Shown piece by piece: positions 11,598 through 24,074 of a stretch of 64,000 nt of DNA (its first letter is position 1; the number at the start of each line of letters is the position of its first letter). The stretch is from Sycobia sp. Sy_11 (Eukaryota > Arthropoda > Insecta > Hymenoptera > Epichrysomallidae). The stretch lies in the NCBI GenBank assembly GCA_018907035.1, contig JACCIC010000004.1:116001-180000 (forward strand), written 5' to 3'. Both the position numbers and the translations under genes were made by a program. The notes beneath the pieces were generated by a model. The model worked only from the letters and a program-made list of their open reading frames with translations. It had not been told where the DNA came from and made no database searches.

Positions 11598-12679
11598 AAT
11601 AATTAAATAATATTTGTTAATTAATTAACCAGAACAAAAATTAAATAGTATTTGTTAATTAATTAATTGATTAATAATTTCTCTCTTCTCAAATTTTTAT
11701 TTGAAATAGTTAATTATTTGATTAATTAATTATTAGTTAATTATTGATTAGTTAATAAATTGATTAGTTAATTATTTATTTGATTGATTTTGGTTGTTTT
11801 TGCTGTTTTTTCGATTGCTGGAATATTACCCAGATATTTTTCTTTCTTTCAAATGATTAATTAGTTTTAAGATTGATTAATCATATTATAATTAATTAAT
11901 TAAAAATATCTTGTCTCTTTTTTTAATTTACAAATAAAGAGAAAATTTTGTTTTTTCAACATCTGTGGCAAAAATGGAAGAAAATGCTACTGTGAAAGTA
12001 TGCTCCAAAATAAGTCTTACCTTGAAAATTCATGAGGTGATAGATGGTTTTGCATGATGAAAGATGATGAATATCTTCTACACAAATCACTCAATAACAC
12101 TGAATTAATTATAACAACGTTCAAAACTGAAATGGCGTTAGGCGTCGATGTATATTCTGCGTAGCGGCGGTTTGATGCTCCACGGCACAGCGGCTCTCGT
12201 TGCTGTACACGTCTTTCCCCTTCGACTAGATACTCCGAAATGAGCCGCAGCTGTCCCAATGGCCACAGTGCGATAGTAACGCAGGTACGCTACCCTACTA
12301 CCACCACTACTAAGATTGCGAGCAGCTGCCTACCCATTAAACATGAAAACTGACCGTGCGGTACCTGCAGTGCGCTTGAAACCTCTGCTCCGATTTCCAT
12401 TTAAGATTTCTCTACTGATCTATATGTCATGGAAATAGCCCAAATAGTTTCTGTTTATGTTTATTTATTATATGGAATCGGTTTGGATTGATCTCAATTA
12501 TACTACTACTCCATAATTAAAAAAACCAGATGTGGGTACCCGGCTACCCGGTTGCCCATCAACGTAAGAAAAGTTGGTTGCTCACATAAGGATTAATAGA
12601 GTTCTAATGTCAACTGGCGAGTCTACGCTCTCGGCTGCTTGCCACCCTTTGTATCAAGGGCCTGGAAGCAGGGGGTATC

Positions 12680-13260
12680 ACATGGATCAACGAGATGTGA
12701 GCAGCTCACCAGTTAATATAACGCGATTTACGCTATCAAGTATGTTGGCTTAGTGCATGGACATGGTAAAACAATGTCGGTTCAATGGCGCCAAGGGAAA
12801 AAACGTCAAGGAATTCCATCAGAGGATCACGGAATCCCATAGGTTGACGCTGCTTACGGACGAGGACATGCTTGATGCAATGATGGAGCTCTTGGACGGC
12901 GTCGCCTTACACTAGTACTGTCGGTGCTGGAAAGATTGGACCACGTGACAAGAGTTCTGCTACGCAGCCCGGAGTTGCTACGGCGTTGACCGACGGTTCC
13001 AAGCTGAACTGATTAGCGAAGCATAGCGATGCACACAAGCCAAACGCAAGCCAACACGTGATTATGTTTTCTGTTTGTTCACGATCCTAAATCGATTCGA
13101 GGAGTCATGGTCGGGCGAAAAGTAGCTCGCCCTCAATACAGAAGTTAGTTCCGCGGGAGAAGATTACGAGTGTAAATCGGCTAATCGAGTTCGCTCAAGA
13201 GGCTGAATACGTACCCGACGCAGAACGCAACTATAAGCCGCCTCCATCACCGGAGGATTG
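12680..13260 (+). pseudogene. Gypsy gag remnant
   Basis: Interrupted frames read KFNGAKGKNVKEFHQRI, LLTDEDMLDAMMELLDGVAL, QEFCYAARSCYGVDRRFQ and DYVFCLFTILNRFEESW. This is the capsid-like order typical of insect Ty3/gypsy gag. Stops and frame changes break it, for example after DGVALH at ~12913 and after EK at ~13123. Around 13260 it appears to join pol sequence directly, implying an internal deletion. Inactive. Confidence 0.65.
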
Positions 13261-13349
13261 CATAATGCCAAAGTGGCTTTTCAAACGACAGACATGTCTT
13301 GGATGCGCTCGAACCCAAAGATCGCGGCTCTGGACGTGAAGCCGCCAGA

Positions 13350-14080
13350 TTTCAAACCTTTGATTCGAGAAGTCTTGCAAGAAGCGGGCTTTAAAGCCAC
13401 TTCCCCTGATTTAGAGGCGCCAGGTGTCACAGCTCTTACAACGAAAAGGAGCAGTTGTGACTCGCGCTTGAGGTTGCCGCCTACAGAAAAGAGATTGAGA
13501 AATGCGTGATACATCTCTACACTGGACCTCAGCAGCGCCTACCACCAGGTCCTTCTTCGGTAGGAATCACGGCACCTCTCTGCCTTTACGGTCTCAGACA
13601 TGAGGTTGTTTGAATGGGCCTGCATGCCGTATAGTGTGTCCGGTCGGCCTGCAACCTTTCAATAGTTAAGCGACCAGCTGAGCGGCCATGTAATGGAGCC
13701 GTTAGCTTTCGCCTATCTGGATGCTGTCATCATCGCTACGGAGAGCTTTAACGAGCACATTAGGTGGCTCGAGCACATTCTGCGACGAATTTTCGATGCC
13801 GGCCTAACTATTAATAGGCAGAAGAGTAAATTCGAACTCGCATAGGTACGGGTTCACGGCATCCTCGTAAGTCGTGGATCATGCTTTTCGACTCGATCAG
13901 GATAAGATTGCACCAATCTTAACCTATATTGCACCAAAGAACTTAAATCAGCTACGTAGATTTCTAGGCCTTGCGTTCTGGTATTGCAAGTTCTTGCAGA
14001 ACTTTGTAACGCTTGCTGAGCCTCTCACCCGTTTGACCAAAAAGAGCATCAAGTATCATTGGGGAGAAGAGCAGTGTAGT
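13350..14080 (+). pseudogene. Gypsy reverse transcriptase remnant
   Basis: Motif A appears as ISTLDLSSAYHQVLL near 13513-13560. FEWACMPYSVSGRPATFQ follows near 13607-13665. The catalytic YLDD box is changed to YLDA (FAYLDAVIIAT near 13705). The frame continues through LRRIFDAGLTINRQKSKFEL. After a stop, the thumb/RNase H entry reads LNQLRRFLGLAFWYCKF and EPLTRLTKKS (13945-14050). Several stops plus loss of the second catalytic Asp make it inactive. Confidence 0.8.
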
Positions 14081-14084
14081 TCAG

Positions 14085-14686
14085 ATGAAGTGTATTTTCG
14101 GTGCCAGGAGCTGGAAGCCGAGGAAGCCAGCGCTTTGCAAGAGCTGCACGAGTTCGTGCTAAAGACCTCACCTGAGGTGGATTACCTTTTGGCTGACCTT
14201 GTCCGCCGCTGGGAAGAAGCAAACGGGAAGGTAAAAAACCTCCAAAAGCATGAACAAGCTGCGCGCCGAAAGACGGAGGAATTTCAGGTAGCATGCCGAT
14301 TGGAGGCACACCGCCTCCAGAACACGGTGAGGCAGGCCACCCTCCCAGCCAATCCATCCACTGCAGGACGGGCGCATCCATCTGTTGTACAGGCGGCCCA
14401 GGCCCTCGAAGCTTTCTGAGCCAATACCGCCTTGGAAGCTGAGCACCTACAGGCGCACATCCATAGGGTGTTTGCCCTACGAAAAACGACGAAGGCCCGT
14501 TGTGAGCAGGCTTCAGCTGACTCACTGCAGTTTGCGCCCATCGGGCTGCCAAATTGCAACCAGTGCCAGTTGGAGGCGTGTGCCGAGACCGGGAGTATCA
14601 GCATAACCACCCCGACTACGAGGGGCACGCCCCCAGCAACACTGAGAAGCGTAGTCGCACTCAGGGAGCGAAACCGCCCAGTGTGA
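14085..14686 (+). pseudogene. Unidentified glutamate/alanine-rich reading frame fused to pol
   Basis: Right after the WGEEQ motif that normally leads into RNase H, the same frame runs ~200 codons with a single TGA at 14417-14419. Its composition is rich in Glu, Ala, Gln and Arg (ELEAEEASALQELHEF, LVRRWEEANGKVKNLQ), with likely coiled-coil character. A short cysteine pair (NCNQCQLEAC) lies near the end. I do not recognise it as RNase H or integrase. It could be an extra gag/accessory ORF brought next to pol by deletion, or captured sequence. Confidence 0.4.
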
Positions 14687-14932
14687 AATGAACCGCGTCA
14701 AACAAGAGGTGCCAATCCGATTACATTGTAATTGTAGAATAAATAAGACGCAAAATATAAATAAAGGGGTTCTCTGAATATTACATTTTCTCGGAAGAGA
14801 GTTTTCTTCCCCTTTCTCTCCGTGATACGCCATTTCTCAGTTATATTATAATTTCCGTGATCCCTATCTTGACACGATGGTCAATATGAGCGAGAGAGAT
14901 GCTGTGTCGAGCCGCAACGCTCCGGCTACCAG

Positions 14933-15670
14933 TGTCTGGAGGGGGTCGCAAGAACTACTCACGTTTGCTATCCCACGTTCCGATGGTCCCTCTCCCGTCC
15001 TAGCCTGTATATAAATATATGTATATAATAATTGTTGTCTATATATATATAATACACTGGCGAAGAGGTAAGTAAAAGAGAGCGAGGGAGGGGAATGGAG
15101 CAAGTACACTGCGCGCGATGATAGTTTGATGACTGCCCTGTTACGTGCGAGTTGACGTAAACAAAAAGCAATAACCTTGTGTTCGGCTGCTGCCTCACCA
15201 CGTGAAGTTTTCTGTTCTTTTTTCCGCGTTCATTATCGCCTCCTAAACGATACTCGCGAGCTCGCCATGCGGAAGTGACTCGAGTGATCGAGTTTAGAGA
15301 GCCTGCCGTCCGACCTATCTCCCGAGGCTACCCACTAGTAGGAATACCGCCTCCTTCGGTGGCTGGGAGAGCTCCTGCAACGCTGCGAGGGTCTGCAGCC
15401 GCCGTCTTCCCATCACCGACGGATCACGATGACACTGGCGCTTCAATTGTAAGTGGAAGCCCGTTCTATTCTCTCTCTCTTCCCTGCCCTTCCCTGTTCC
15501 GTCGCTCCGACGGTCCTCGACCTACACACTGCACCTCGCGACTCCGTGTATCTGTCACCCTTCGAATTCTATCGTTATTAAAGACGACTTTTATCTTATT
15601 CGTTTAGCAATTTATTTTATGCTAGTTATTTCCACTTCCTTGTACATACGATACTTCGCCCCTCGTGGAC
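14933..15670 (+). repeat. Right (3') LTR of the gypsy element
   Basis: Direct repeat of 8412-9767. It also holds the LTR middle (15345-15620) missing from the left copy, with TTATTAAAG and a T-rich stretch. Its expected terminal CGTTACA is not present, so the end is mutated or truncated. Confidence 0.65.
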
Positions 15671-15777
15671 CTTCCCACTCCCTCGTCGAATTGATTCGGG
15701 GCTCAGCCCAGCTGGACACTCCTTTTGCAACGGCCGTGTCTGCCGTTCTCGTGATCGAGGCGGACACGTACACCGTT

Positions 15778-15779
<2 letters not shown>

Positions 15780-15826
<47 letters not shown>
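15780..15826. repeat. (AT)n microsatellite
   Basis: Uninterrupted AT dinucleotide run. Confidence 0.95.
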
Positions 15827-15829
<3 letters not shown>

Positions 15830-16065
15830 GATGAGAGTCACAAAGCGTCGCGCCGACTTGTCCAAAAAAAAGACGACGCGCGCGCCATCCCGCGGAAAGG
15901 AAAACCTTAAGGCGCTCGCGTGCGCCGTCGTGCCTTGTGCTTGACACTGTCCCCTTTTCCCTACCTCCCCACGCCACGAGCCACCCATAACCGTCCGCTG
16001 ATGGGACGGCAGGGAGGTCCTAACCTATACCACGGCACGGACGAGCGCCGAGAGGCGCTCATAAA
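15827..16065. other. GC-rich transposon-like fragment, unidentified
   Basis: The GC content is sharply unlike both sides, and a small hairpin GCGCCGAGAGGCGC lies at ~16047-16060. No protein motif recognised. Confidence 0.35.
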
Positions 16066-16960
16066 GAAAAAAAAGCAGAAAGAATGATAAATCAAATAAA
16101 GACAACGACGAATAATAAATAATACCGGCAAAATGTGAGTAGTGAAAGAATGGACAGTGATAAAATAAGGGTAGAGAAAAAAATAATAAATAGCAGGATA
16201 CAAAGTGAAGTAAAGATGAAATAATAGAGAAAGTGAAAATAAAAACAAAATAATAAATAGAAAAGTACAAATGGATAGAGACAAATACATGGAGGATAAA
16301 TGTAAAGACAAATATAAATGATAAAAACAAACTATGAATAATGATAATGACAAATGATAATAAAAAAAAAATATGGATTGATGAAAAAGAAAGAAAAAAA
16401 AGAATAATTATAAATTAAAAAGGAACAATGATAAATGAATAATGACAAATTAAATAGGCTAATGATAAATGCAGAGGTAAGTGAAATAAGAACAGAGAAC
16501 AACATAATAAATAATAATCGATAATACAGGACAAAATGGGAGTAGTGACAATAATGGTAAGACAATATTATAATAACAATGATGATAAGATAAGGATACA
16601 GAAAATGGATGAAAAGGACAAAGTGAATGTGAAGATAAAATAAATAATAAAGGACTAAAAAAATGAATAGTGGTAAAATAAAGATAGAATATGAATGATA
16701 AATTAATGAAATAAATAAAAATAAATAATAATAAATAATAAAATAAATCATAAAAATAATAATAAATAATAAATAAGTCATGGCGATAAAATTACAAATC
16801 GAGATAGTGAGGAAAAAGGGGCATAGAGGTATGACATAAGCAACTACTGTAACAGGCTCAGTGTTATTGGAGGTGAAACATGGTTGAAATAATAGATTTT
16901 TTTTTGTTTCAGTTAAAAAAAAAAAAAAAATCAAAGAGGGATTGAATAAAGGGAGTTTTA
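16066..16960. repeat. Purine-rich degenerate tandem repeat
   Basis: Loose repeats of blocks such as AATAATAAATA, GATAAAATAAGG and GAGTAGTGA recur, for example 16110-16160 against 16505-16555. The opposite strand shows long Phe/Leu/Tyr/Ser frames that result from the repeat composition, not from a gene. Confidence 0.6.
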
Positions 16961-19469
16961 ATAGATGTTGGAAATTGGTATGAAACCCCTACAGATAGAT
17001 GTTAGTGAGATGCAAATGAAAGGAAAACTCACGTTAGAGAATTTAGCACATAACGAATTTATAGAATTAACAATAAAAAGGAGAAAAGAACAATAGAAGA
17101 ATAAAGACACATAAAAGAAGCCAAGTTAAACATAGATTATAAATAGAAAAAGTTGGAGTATATAATAAAGAAACAGAGGAAAAAAAGGAAAAAAAATGAA
17201 AGTTAAACTAATAACGAATGGAGCAAGAAAGTAAGGAGTTAATTTGTTAACATGGAGATGGATACTTCTCTAGTTATGCAGCCTGTCTACCATGAGTTGT
17301 GAAATGTCGTGCATTTTCGCTGAGAAATATTCAGTGCGTTACAATGCTACTATTAATACTACGTTTAAGTTTAGATACTGTGTATAGGTTACATTTATAT
17401 TTATATTAGGTTTATATCAGAGTTTACGTATAAGTTATATATTGTATACAAGTAGGTATATTAGGGGCTATTGTTTGTATGCTTATTAATTGCAAGCATT
17501 TGTATGCGAGAGATGGATAAGGGGATTGCTGATTGTATCAGTGAATAAATGGAAACAGTAACTTCTGGATTTGTGACAGAAACAGAGCAATCAAATCTCG
17601 ATATCAGAAAAACTAATTATATAAAATATTAGAGACTAGTGTGCGAGATTAGGATCTCTCCAGTATAAAAAAAAAGCTTTATAATTTGTGTCATTTCTCA
17701 AAGGAGACGTATTTCTTTAAGCTCGTTGAAATTTAATTGTTCATCGTATATATCTCAATTGACAAATTCAATAATAGACAATCGGAAGTTATGAACCAAA
17801 TATAATAAAATAAGGACAGAACTGAATGATATATTTGTGTAGAGATCTAACTTAACATTGGTAAACAGTATTACGACTTAAGTGAATCAATTTCGTATAA
17901 GAATAAGTTGACTGAAATCGAAAAAAACGAGTTAATTTCATAGCCTTGGTTGCGGTTACATATCCAGTGCGTAGCAATGGTATTACATAGATTTAACGAA
18001 AACACAAATGAGGAAAACCAATAAGAGAGAAAAATAATACTTTATAATGATAATAATTTCGAGATAGAAAAATAAGATAATAATTTGTGTTAATCAGCAC
18101 GTTTACAATTGTTAAAAGCTATTTTATTTGTTTCATTGCTCCGATTATTTTTTTTCTCATTCGATACTTACACTAGTTAGTATTCTAACATTCTCAACAA
18201 ATTTTTTTTTTCATATATCCAATAATATCTCATTAAATGCTGCGACTACGAATAATTCTGTCATTACTTTAAAGATAAGAGCATTGATTACGATAATAAT
18301 TTTTTTCCTCAATTTTAACTGCGTATATTTCTATGCCAATTATTAATAGTTATTGAAAGGTATGCCGTGTAGTTAAAAAATGATTATAAAGTGTGTATAT
18401 TCAACATTTTTGTTTTCAACAATTAATTTGCCAATCTATGATAATAATTATAGTTATAGATATAAGTATATAGAATAACACACATTGCGTTTATATGTTT
18501 AGATGAAATAATAATTTTCAATGGACCAGTTTATTATAATCAGTGTTATTCTTGAAAATCGCAAGTCCTTATGCGCAAATAGAGAAAATGGAGAAAGGAT
18601 TTTTTTTGTTATATTGTAACAATAACTCCGACTATTATATGTTTATAAAATACTTAAAAATAATCATACCGAATAGTTATTAGCTCTATGCGTTATAGTG
18701 TGCTGAAATCCATTGTAAATTTCTTTATATATTTATGACTTAGAAATGCAAGAAAATAACTTACATCAGGAAATCACGAATTTGTAAACGAAACTATTAT
18801 AAAAATCAGGTATCCTTAATTTTGTATAATGATAAATGTACTGATTATTGTATAATGCAATATTATAAGTCCACATAATTAATCATTTATTATTTCCCAT
18901 ATTCAACCGTGTGTAGATAAACGAATGTGTTTTAACCGTTATACAAAATTAAACATAGTTTCCATTTTTGTACTAATTTTGTATTTGTCCATATACTTGA
19001 AGAAGAAAGAATGATAACTTCTACCTAATTATAAATAGTATAAAGTGGATACAAACGTACACTTTTCTATGCATGCCGTTGTACATTGTATTAAATCATC
19101 GCTTTGGGTACAATTATGTCAGATTTTTTCTTATTATAACTTGAGTTGAGACTTAAGCTAATTTATTTTTTTCCTCTTCAATAATCTAATGTTACATCAG
19201 TGAACTATTGTTAATTTTGAAAAAAAATTTTTCGTAGTTATATGTAAAAGATTGTATAAGTAAAATGCACCAAAATTGTTATTAATTATAAGAAGATTAC
19301 TACAATTGTAATGTTTATGTTAAATGTGCCTTCATGGAAGTTTTTGTGAGAACCATTCACATATTTTTTTTGCGGGCAATAATAATAAAATAAGAAAAAA
19401 ACGTCTTTTTGTCGCGAGCGAGGGCCGTGTTCGTTACGTCCCGATCGTGGTCGGCCGTCCTCCAAATGA
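16961..19469. other. AT-rich DNA without recognised features
   Basis: No gene, RNA or repeat family recognised. A short GC-rich block lies at 19410-19462. Confidence 0.55.
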
Positions 19470-19985
19470 AAACAATTTATTAAAGTGAAAAGATCTCAGT
19501 ACTGAACTCTGTGAAACACCTAAATTAATTTCGAACCATTTCGAATTTACACTATTATTAGAGATTGCCGAATTTCTATTATTAAATTTTTGCAGCCATT
19601 AAGATATAACTTAATCCACATATGTGCTGCATGAGAGGGCCGGAGTTAATATCGTCTAAAGAGTAAATACTTAGGAGAAATTGTATCGAAAGCTTTGCTA
19701 ATGTCAAATTATGTAACGGTTGCCATTTTGCTCTTGTCTATATCCATACGGATGTTATCAGTCAATTTAATCTTAAGTTGATTACTGCGATGTTTCATAA
19801 ACCCCGTTGGGAAGAAATCTAAAAGTTCATTTTTGTAGAGGTATTGCATAATATGAGTATATACAATATTTTCGAGCATCGTTGATAGAAAACACAGTAC
19901 TGTAATAGGATGAAAGTCCAAACAAAGAAGGGGAATTTTTCTCTTTAAGGTTACTAATTGTACATTATTACAAAAATCCATATGA
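19470..19985 (-). pseudogene. Non-LTR retrotransposon reverse transcriptase fragment
   Basis: The minus strand reads DFHPITVLCFLSTMLENIV, then LLDFFPTGFMKHRSNQ and IRMDIDKSKMATV, then in another frame SKAFDTISP. These match the RT fingers of jockey/CR1-type LINEs (PIS-VL---LE, GF-KH-S, DFSKAFD). Catalytic YADD is not visible. Several frame changes. Inactive. Confidence 0.7.
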
Positions 19986-20013
19986 TATTAATGCTCATGC
20001 GCATTTTGCATGC

Positions 20014-20375
20014 AGAAAATTTACATTAAAGAACTCTTTATTTCTAGTGAATAAAATTAAAGATTTGAACATTTCCCTTAATGCTAAATTAGTTTCGTTT
20101 GATGTAATTATTTTATTTCATTCTATTTTGATTCATAAAACTCATAATATTATCACAGACATGTTGAATAAAACTACTAATTTATCAGATTCTGTTAGAT
20201 TAGAAATGTATCAATGGGTTCACCACTTTCTCTTTTAGTTAGCACAATCTTTATATTCAACATTCACAAAAATCTTTTTCAGTCACAAAATTTATTAATT
20301 AAAAATATTTTGTTTAATCAAGATATATAGATGATGTCATCTGTCTTTCGATTAAAACAGAGAGATAAAATGTAA
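20014..20375 (+). pseudogene. Penelope-like element reverse transcriptase fragment
   Basis: KIKDLNISLNAKLVSFDVII (from 20050) resembles the Penelope-like motif LVSFDVVSLFTNIP, with the following Ile-Asn-Ile block degraded. After frame loss, RYIDDVICLSIKTER starts at 20321, carrying the Tyr-x-Asp-Asp active site. No GIY-YIG endonuclease was seen. Only ~360 bp remain. Confidence 0.65.
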
Positions 20376-22079
20376 TAATGTACCAACATAATGAACAATT
20401 TTTTTTATATAAGTGGCTGTCATCAAAGGTGTCTATATTTCTAATTTATATAAGCTATATGTTGATAGATCTGCTATATTTTTTATGCTCAAACTACGTC
20501 TTTAACGTGTCATTAACAATTTGAAACGCATTTTATTTCATAATTTTTTTGTTATTTATCATCGCTCTGTGTATGCTTTCAAATACCGGTGCTAATCAGC
20601 GACTGAAATTTATGATGTGCTTGTAAACTAAGCACATGTAAATTATTATAACGCAATTATGTCAATCGACCATTTCAAACAATGCCAAATTTCATATTTT
20701 ATTAAAATATAATTTCAATATAGACGATGTTAAATTTCAATATAGGTAACATGTAATAATGATTAAAAAAAGAGGTTTGTAATAAAATTTTAGAGAAAGC
20801 CACATTGAAAAAGAATTATTTGTTACACAATTCCTTTTTAAAAACATATAAAATTTTGAATTGCATTTAATGTTTTAAAACAGTTAAACAAAAACATAGT
20901 TAGCTGTCGGTAATTACTTTGAACAGATAACTTTATACGCTTAAATAAATTAAATAAATTATAACGCCCTTGACGCACGCTTTTGCGTGTCCTAAGTTGT
21001 ACATATTTTTATAATTATTTAAGAGTATCAAAATGAATTTCCTTAAGTCACAAGCTTGTAGATAACGATTACTAATTGCGAATGTTACTGTCACATTATT
21101 ATATATAATGTAAAACAGCGCACGACAGGCACATCTTTAAAGACGTGCACAAAAAATTGGAGAACACAGAATGATAAAATGTTACTTTTTCTCTAGGATA
21201 GTTATGTTTGTATGAAACGATCAGGTATATATTTAAGGATCCTGTCGGCGTTTACTCTAAAATAAGTTACCCTGTCGTAAAATGTAATTGGACTTAGAAT
21301 ATAATTTTGTCGGTTTTCTTCTCAAGTTCCTCCAGCTTATTTGAATCTCATAATTTTAAATTAATAGAATATTTAAAGAGAAATGTATTAAATAGATAGG
21401 AGTACAAGAGATGGAGACACCACCGGGGTTGGGGGGGGGGGGCAAAGTCCTTGTCTAAAAAAAGAGCAATAAACTACGATTATAAGTTTATTAGTTACGT
21501 TTCGAGTTGCACAGGTTTCGTATACGTTGTTCATGATCCCCATTCCTACTCCATCAGCGTTTAATATAATGAGAAAGAAATTCTACACAGTGTCTTATCT
21601 CTTTCACATAGACTTCTTATTACATTCTGTATTATAATTTATTATTATTTACATCTCATACTTTTTAATATATTCCTGTAGAATATCAATTAGCTTGGAT
21701 GTTTAAATACCGTTGATTGAATCAAAAATATTGATGGTATCTATTTGTGCTGTATTTATGAATTGTTCTATATTATATTATAATTTAGTTGTTATTAAAT
21801 CTTTAATTTTATCATTTGGATGGGATTTACCATCAAGTAATTTCAGCACATTCTTACCTGTTAATAAAGTTTTTAATCTTTAAATAAGTTTCATCAGTTT
21901 AAATTATGACTTTTATTCTCTTCTTAAGTTTCTCAGTAATTGTACAATACATTGGATGTATAAGTAGGTTTCCAGCGTTTTTCCATACTGTGAGCTTTTG
22001 TTATGAAAAAATGGTTACATATCCTTTATTAAAAGTATTGTATATTGGAAGCTATAATTTTTCCTATTTTTCTTGTAAT
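20376..22079. other. AT-rich DNA; one poly-G tract
   Basis: No gene recognised. Twelve consecutive G occur at 21431-21442 after CCGGGGTT. Confidence 0.55.
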
Positions 22080-23101
22080 TTATGAAGTCGGGACCAAAAA
22101 AATTCTCGTCTTTCGAGCCCAAGAACGTATCGAACCAATTTTTTATTCCCTTTAATGAACTGAAGCGTATTGCCGTAAAAGCATTCTGCATTGATCAAAC
22201 CAACTGGTAATTAGATGGCACCAAATTTGGACTTACAGGCGGTTGAAGCAGAATTTCTCAACCATTATTCTCCAAATAGTTTTTGACCAAAACCCCAATA
22301 TGTAGCCGAGCGTTATCGTAATGAAAAATAACGGACTCATACTTGATCTCGTATTTTGGTCATTCTTCCTGTAATGCTCACTTCAAACGAATAAGTTGGA
22401 CTTGATACAACGGTCCTTTGATGATTGGACCACTCGGAAGCAATTCGTAATATACGATACTCTTTTGATTCCTCCATATTCAGAGCATGTCTATATTTAC
22501 ATGAATATTTCGCTTCGACGTCGATTGAGCGGGCTTGCTGGGCTGTGTATACGAGTTTCTGCATTTAGAGTTATCATAATAAATCCATTTTTGATTAACA
22601 GTGAGAATACGATGCAAAAATGATTTATTTTTATACTACTGCAGTAACATTTTGGACATGAAAAATCGCCATTCGACGTTTCTCCGATTCAATTCATACG
22701 GCAGCCAGTTTCCAACTTTTTGAATGAATTCCAATGTTTTTAGATGCAGAAAAACGGCTTGTTGCATGACGATCTTCGAAATCACCACTTTTGAACGGTT
22801 TGAACCACTCGCGGCACGTCGATTCACTAAGACATTCCGTTCTATAAGGCCTCAGTCACACTTTTCCTTATATTCAAGAATAGAAGTAGCGCTTCCCGTA
22901 AATGACGTTTATTTGGCTGAAAATTTGCGATGATTTTTCTTGATAAAATAAATGTCACCGACAGAAATGCTCAAATTTAATGCTACAAAGTTTTTGACAG
23001 ATATACAACCTACAAATATAACACATGAGGTCTGACATTTCTACGCCGAATCCACTGGTGAGGCCATCTTTTGACAAATGCTCGAAACTTACTTATACAC
23101 C
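22080..23101 (-). pseudogene. Mariner transposase remnant, strongly decayed
   Basis: On the minus strand from the likely end GGTGTATAAGTAAGTTTCGAG (23101 downward), fragments run in order: a helix-turn-helix half (AVFLHLKTLEFIQKVGNW), FLHRILTVNQKWIYYDN, VIFHYDNARLH, LVPSNYQLV and NWFDTFLGSKD. The three catalytic positions read N (usual D in GDEKW), D (HYDNA) and N (usual D in APSDY). Only the middle acid survives, so it is inactive. The left terminal repeat was not found. Confidence 0.85.
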
Positions 23102-23934
23102 GAATATTATATAGAAATGTTTTTATAATTTACTGACTACAATCGACTATTGTACTATTATTAGTTTAAATATCAATTTGAACATAGTGGTCACTAATAT
23201 ACAGCATTAATCAGAATAAAGCATATAAATCGCTGCCATTCTGATATAATGAATACATATTAGCAGAGATAATAGGAAGAGATTGCCAGAGCCTAGATAA
23301 CACGACAGGACAAATTTTTAGCTGCCGTCAAAAGGCACACTCTTGTAAGTGCATGATCTGAAGTTAGTTACCAAACCATGAGTCGAAATTGAAAGAAAGT
23401 TACATTATCTGGCGCGGTTGTCAAGTTTGAAAACAATCACTTATGAATTTTTGAAATATTTTAGTAAGTTACATACTATACATTTTGTAAAAATTTGATA
23501 TGGTATTTTATCTCCTTAATTCTACCATTACTATATTATGTTTTAAGTAAAAGAATATATCAAAAATATATAAACTAAACTAATCTATTATAAATAATAT
23601 GATATATAAGCAAGGTAAAAGATTTCTGATAATAGAAAAAACCCCAACACCAACTATCAAAATATAGAATATAGAATTGACAGAATCATGTAATAATGTA
23701 AGTATAAAACGCTATACACAGTTCCAAAAACTTTTTGTAGCCTGAGCTTAAAATTAATTCCAAAAAGTATAAGTATAGAATTATATTTTGTACATAACAT
23801 ACCCACACTTTACACATTTATTATATATATACTTTCTAAGATTATTCTAATGCATAAGATATATCTGTATATGTACATTGTATGTACATATGTACTGTAT
23901 AGGTCCAGTTTTTTATAGTTTTTGCAGTACGTGC

Positions 23935-23938
<4 letters not shown>

Positions 23939-23994
<56 letters not shown>

Positions 23995-23997
23995 GAA
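23939..23997. repeat. (TA)n microsatellite
   Basis: TA run, with one GTA interruption near 23978. Confidence 0.9.
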
Positions 23998-24074
23998 CAT
24001 GCATATAATATTTACTGTGCGATTATGTATAGCTGACTTGCCTACAGCGCGTTATCGTGAGCTTTAATATATAC

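Larger units (their letters stand above)
9786..12680. other. Long AT-rich leader/insertion inside the gypsy element
   Basis: 9990-10120 looks like retroelement leader and includes a hairpin, AGTTGTCA...TGACAATT, near 10056-10086. 10635-10689 is an (AC)n(GA)n microsatellite. 10740-11080 is a T/A-rich low-complexity tract. 11160-11950 is TTAA-rich and contains a 50-bp perfect palindrome. 12080-12680 is more GC-rich with no recognised protein. Confidence 0.5.
8412..15670 (+). mobile_element. Ty3/gypsy LTR retrotransposon, degenerate and rearranged
   Basis: Two direct repeats, 8412-9767 and 14933-15670, bracket a gag-like stretch (~12.68-13.26 kb) and a reverse transcriptase stretch (~13.35-14.08 kb) in the same orientation. 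The left repeat starts TGTAACGGGG and ends CCGTTACA, followed by a primer-binding-site-like TGACGCCCAACGCG at 9768. Protease, most of pol and integrase are missing. The insert between PBS and gag is unusually AT-rich and long. Confidence 0.75.

Noticed and set aside
16332..16934. 200-residue minus-strand frame rich in Phe, Leu, Ile, Tyr and Ser, looking like a membrane protein
   Set aside because: It lies wholly within an A-rich degenerate repeat whose complement necessarily reads as hydrophobic codons. Neighbouring frames do the same, and no family motif is present.
22337..22623. Plus- and minus-strand 75-codon frames as independent small genes
   Set aside because: The region is the decayed minus-strand mariner; the plus frame is its shadow.
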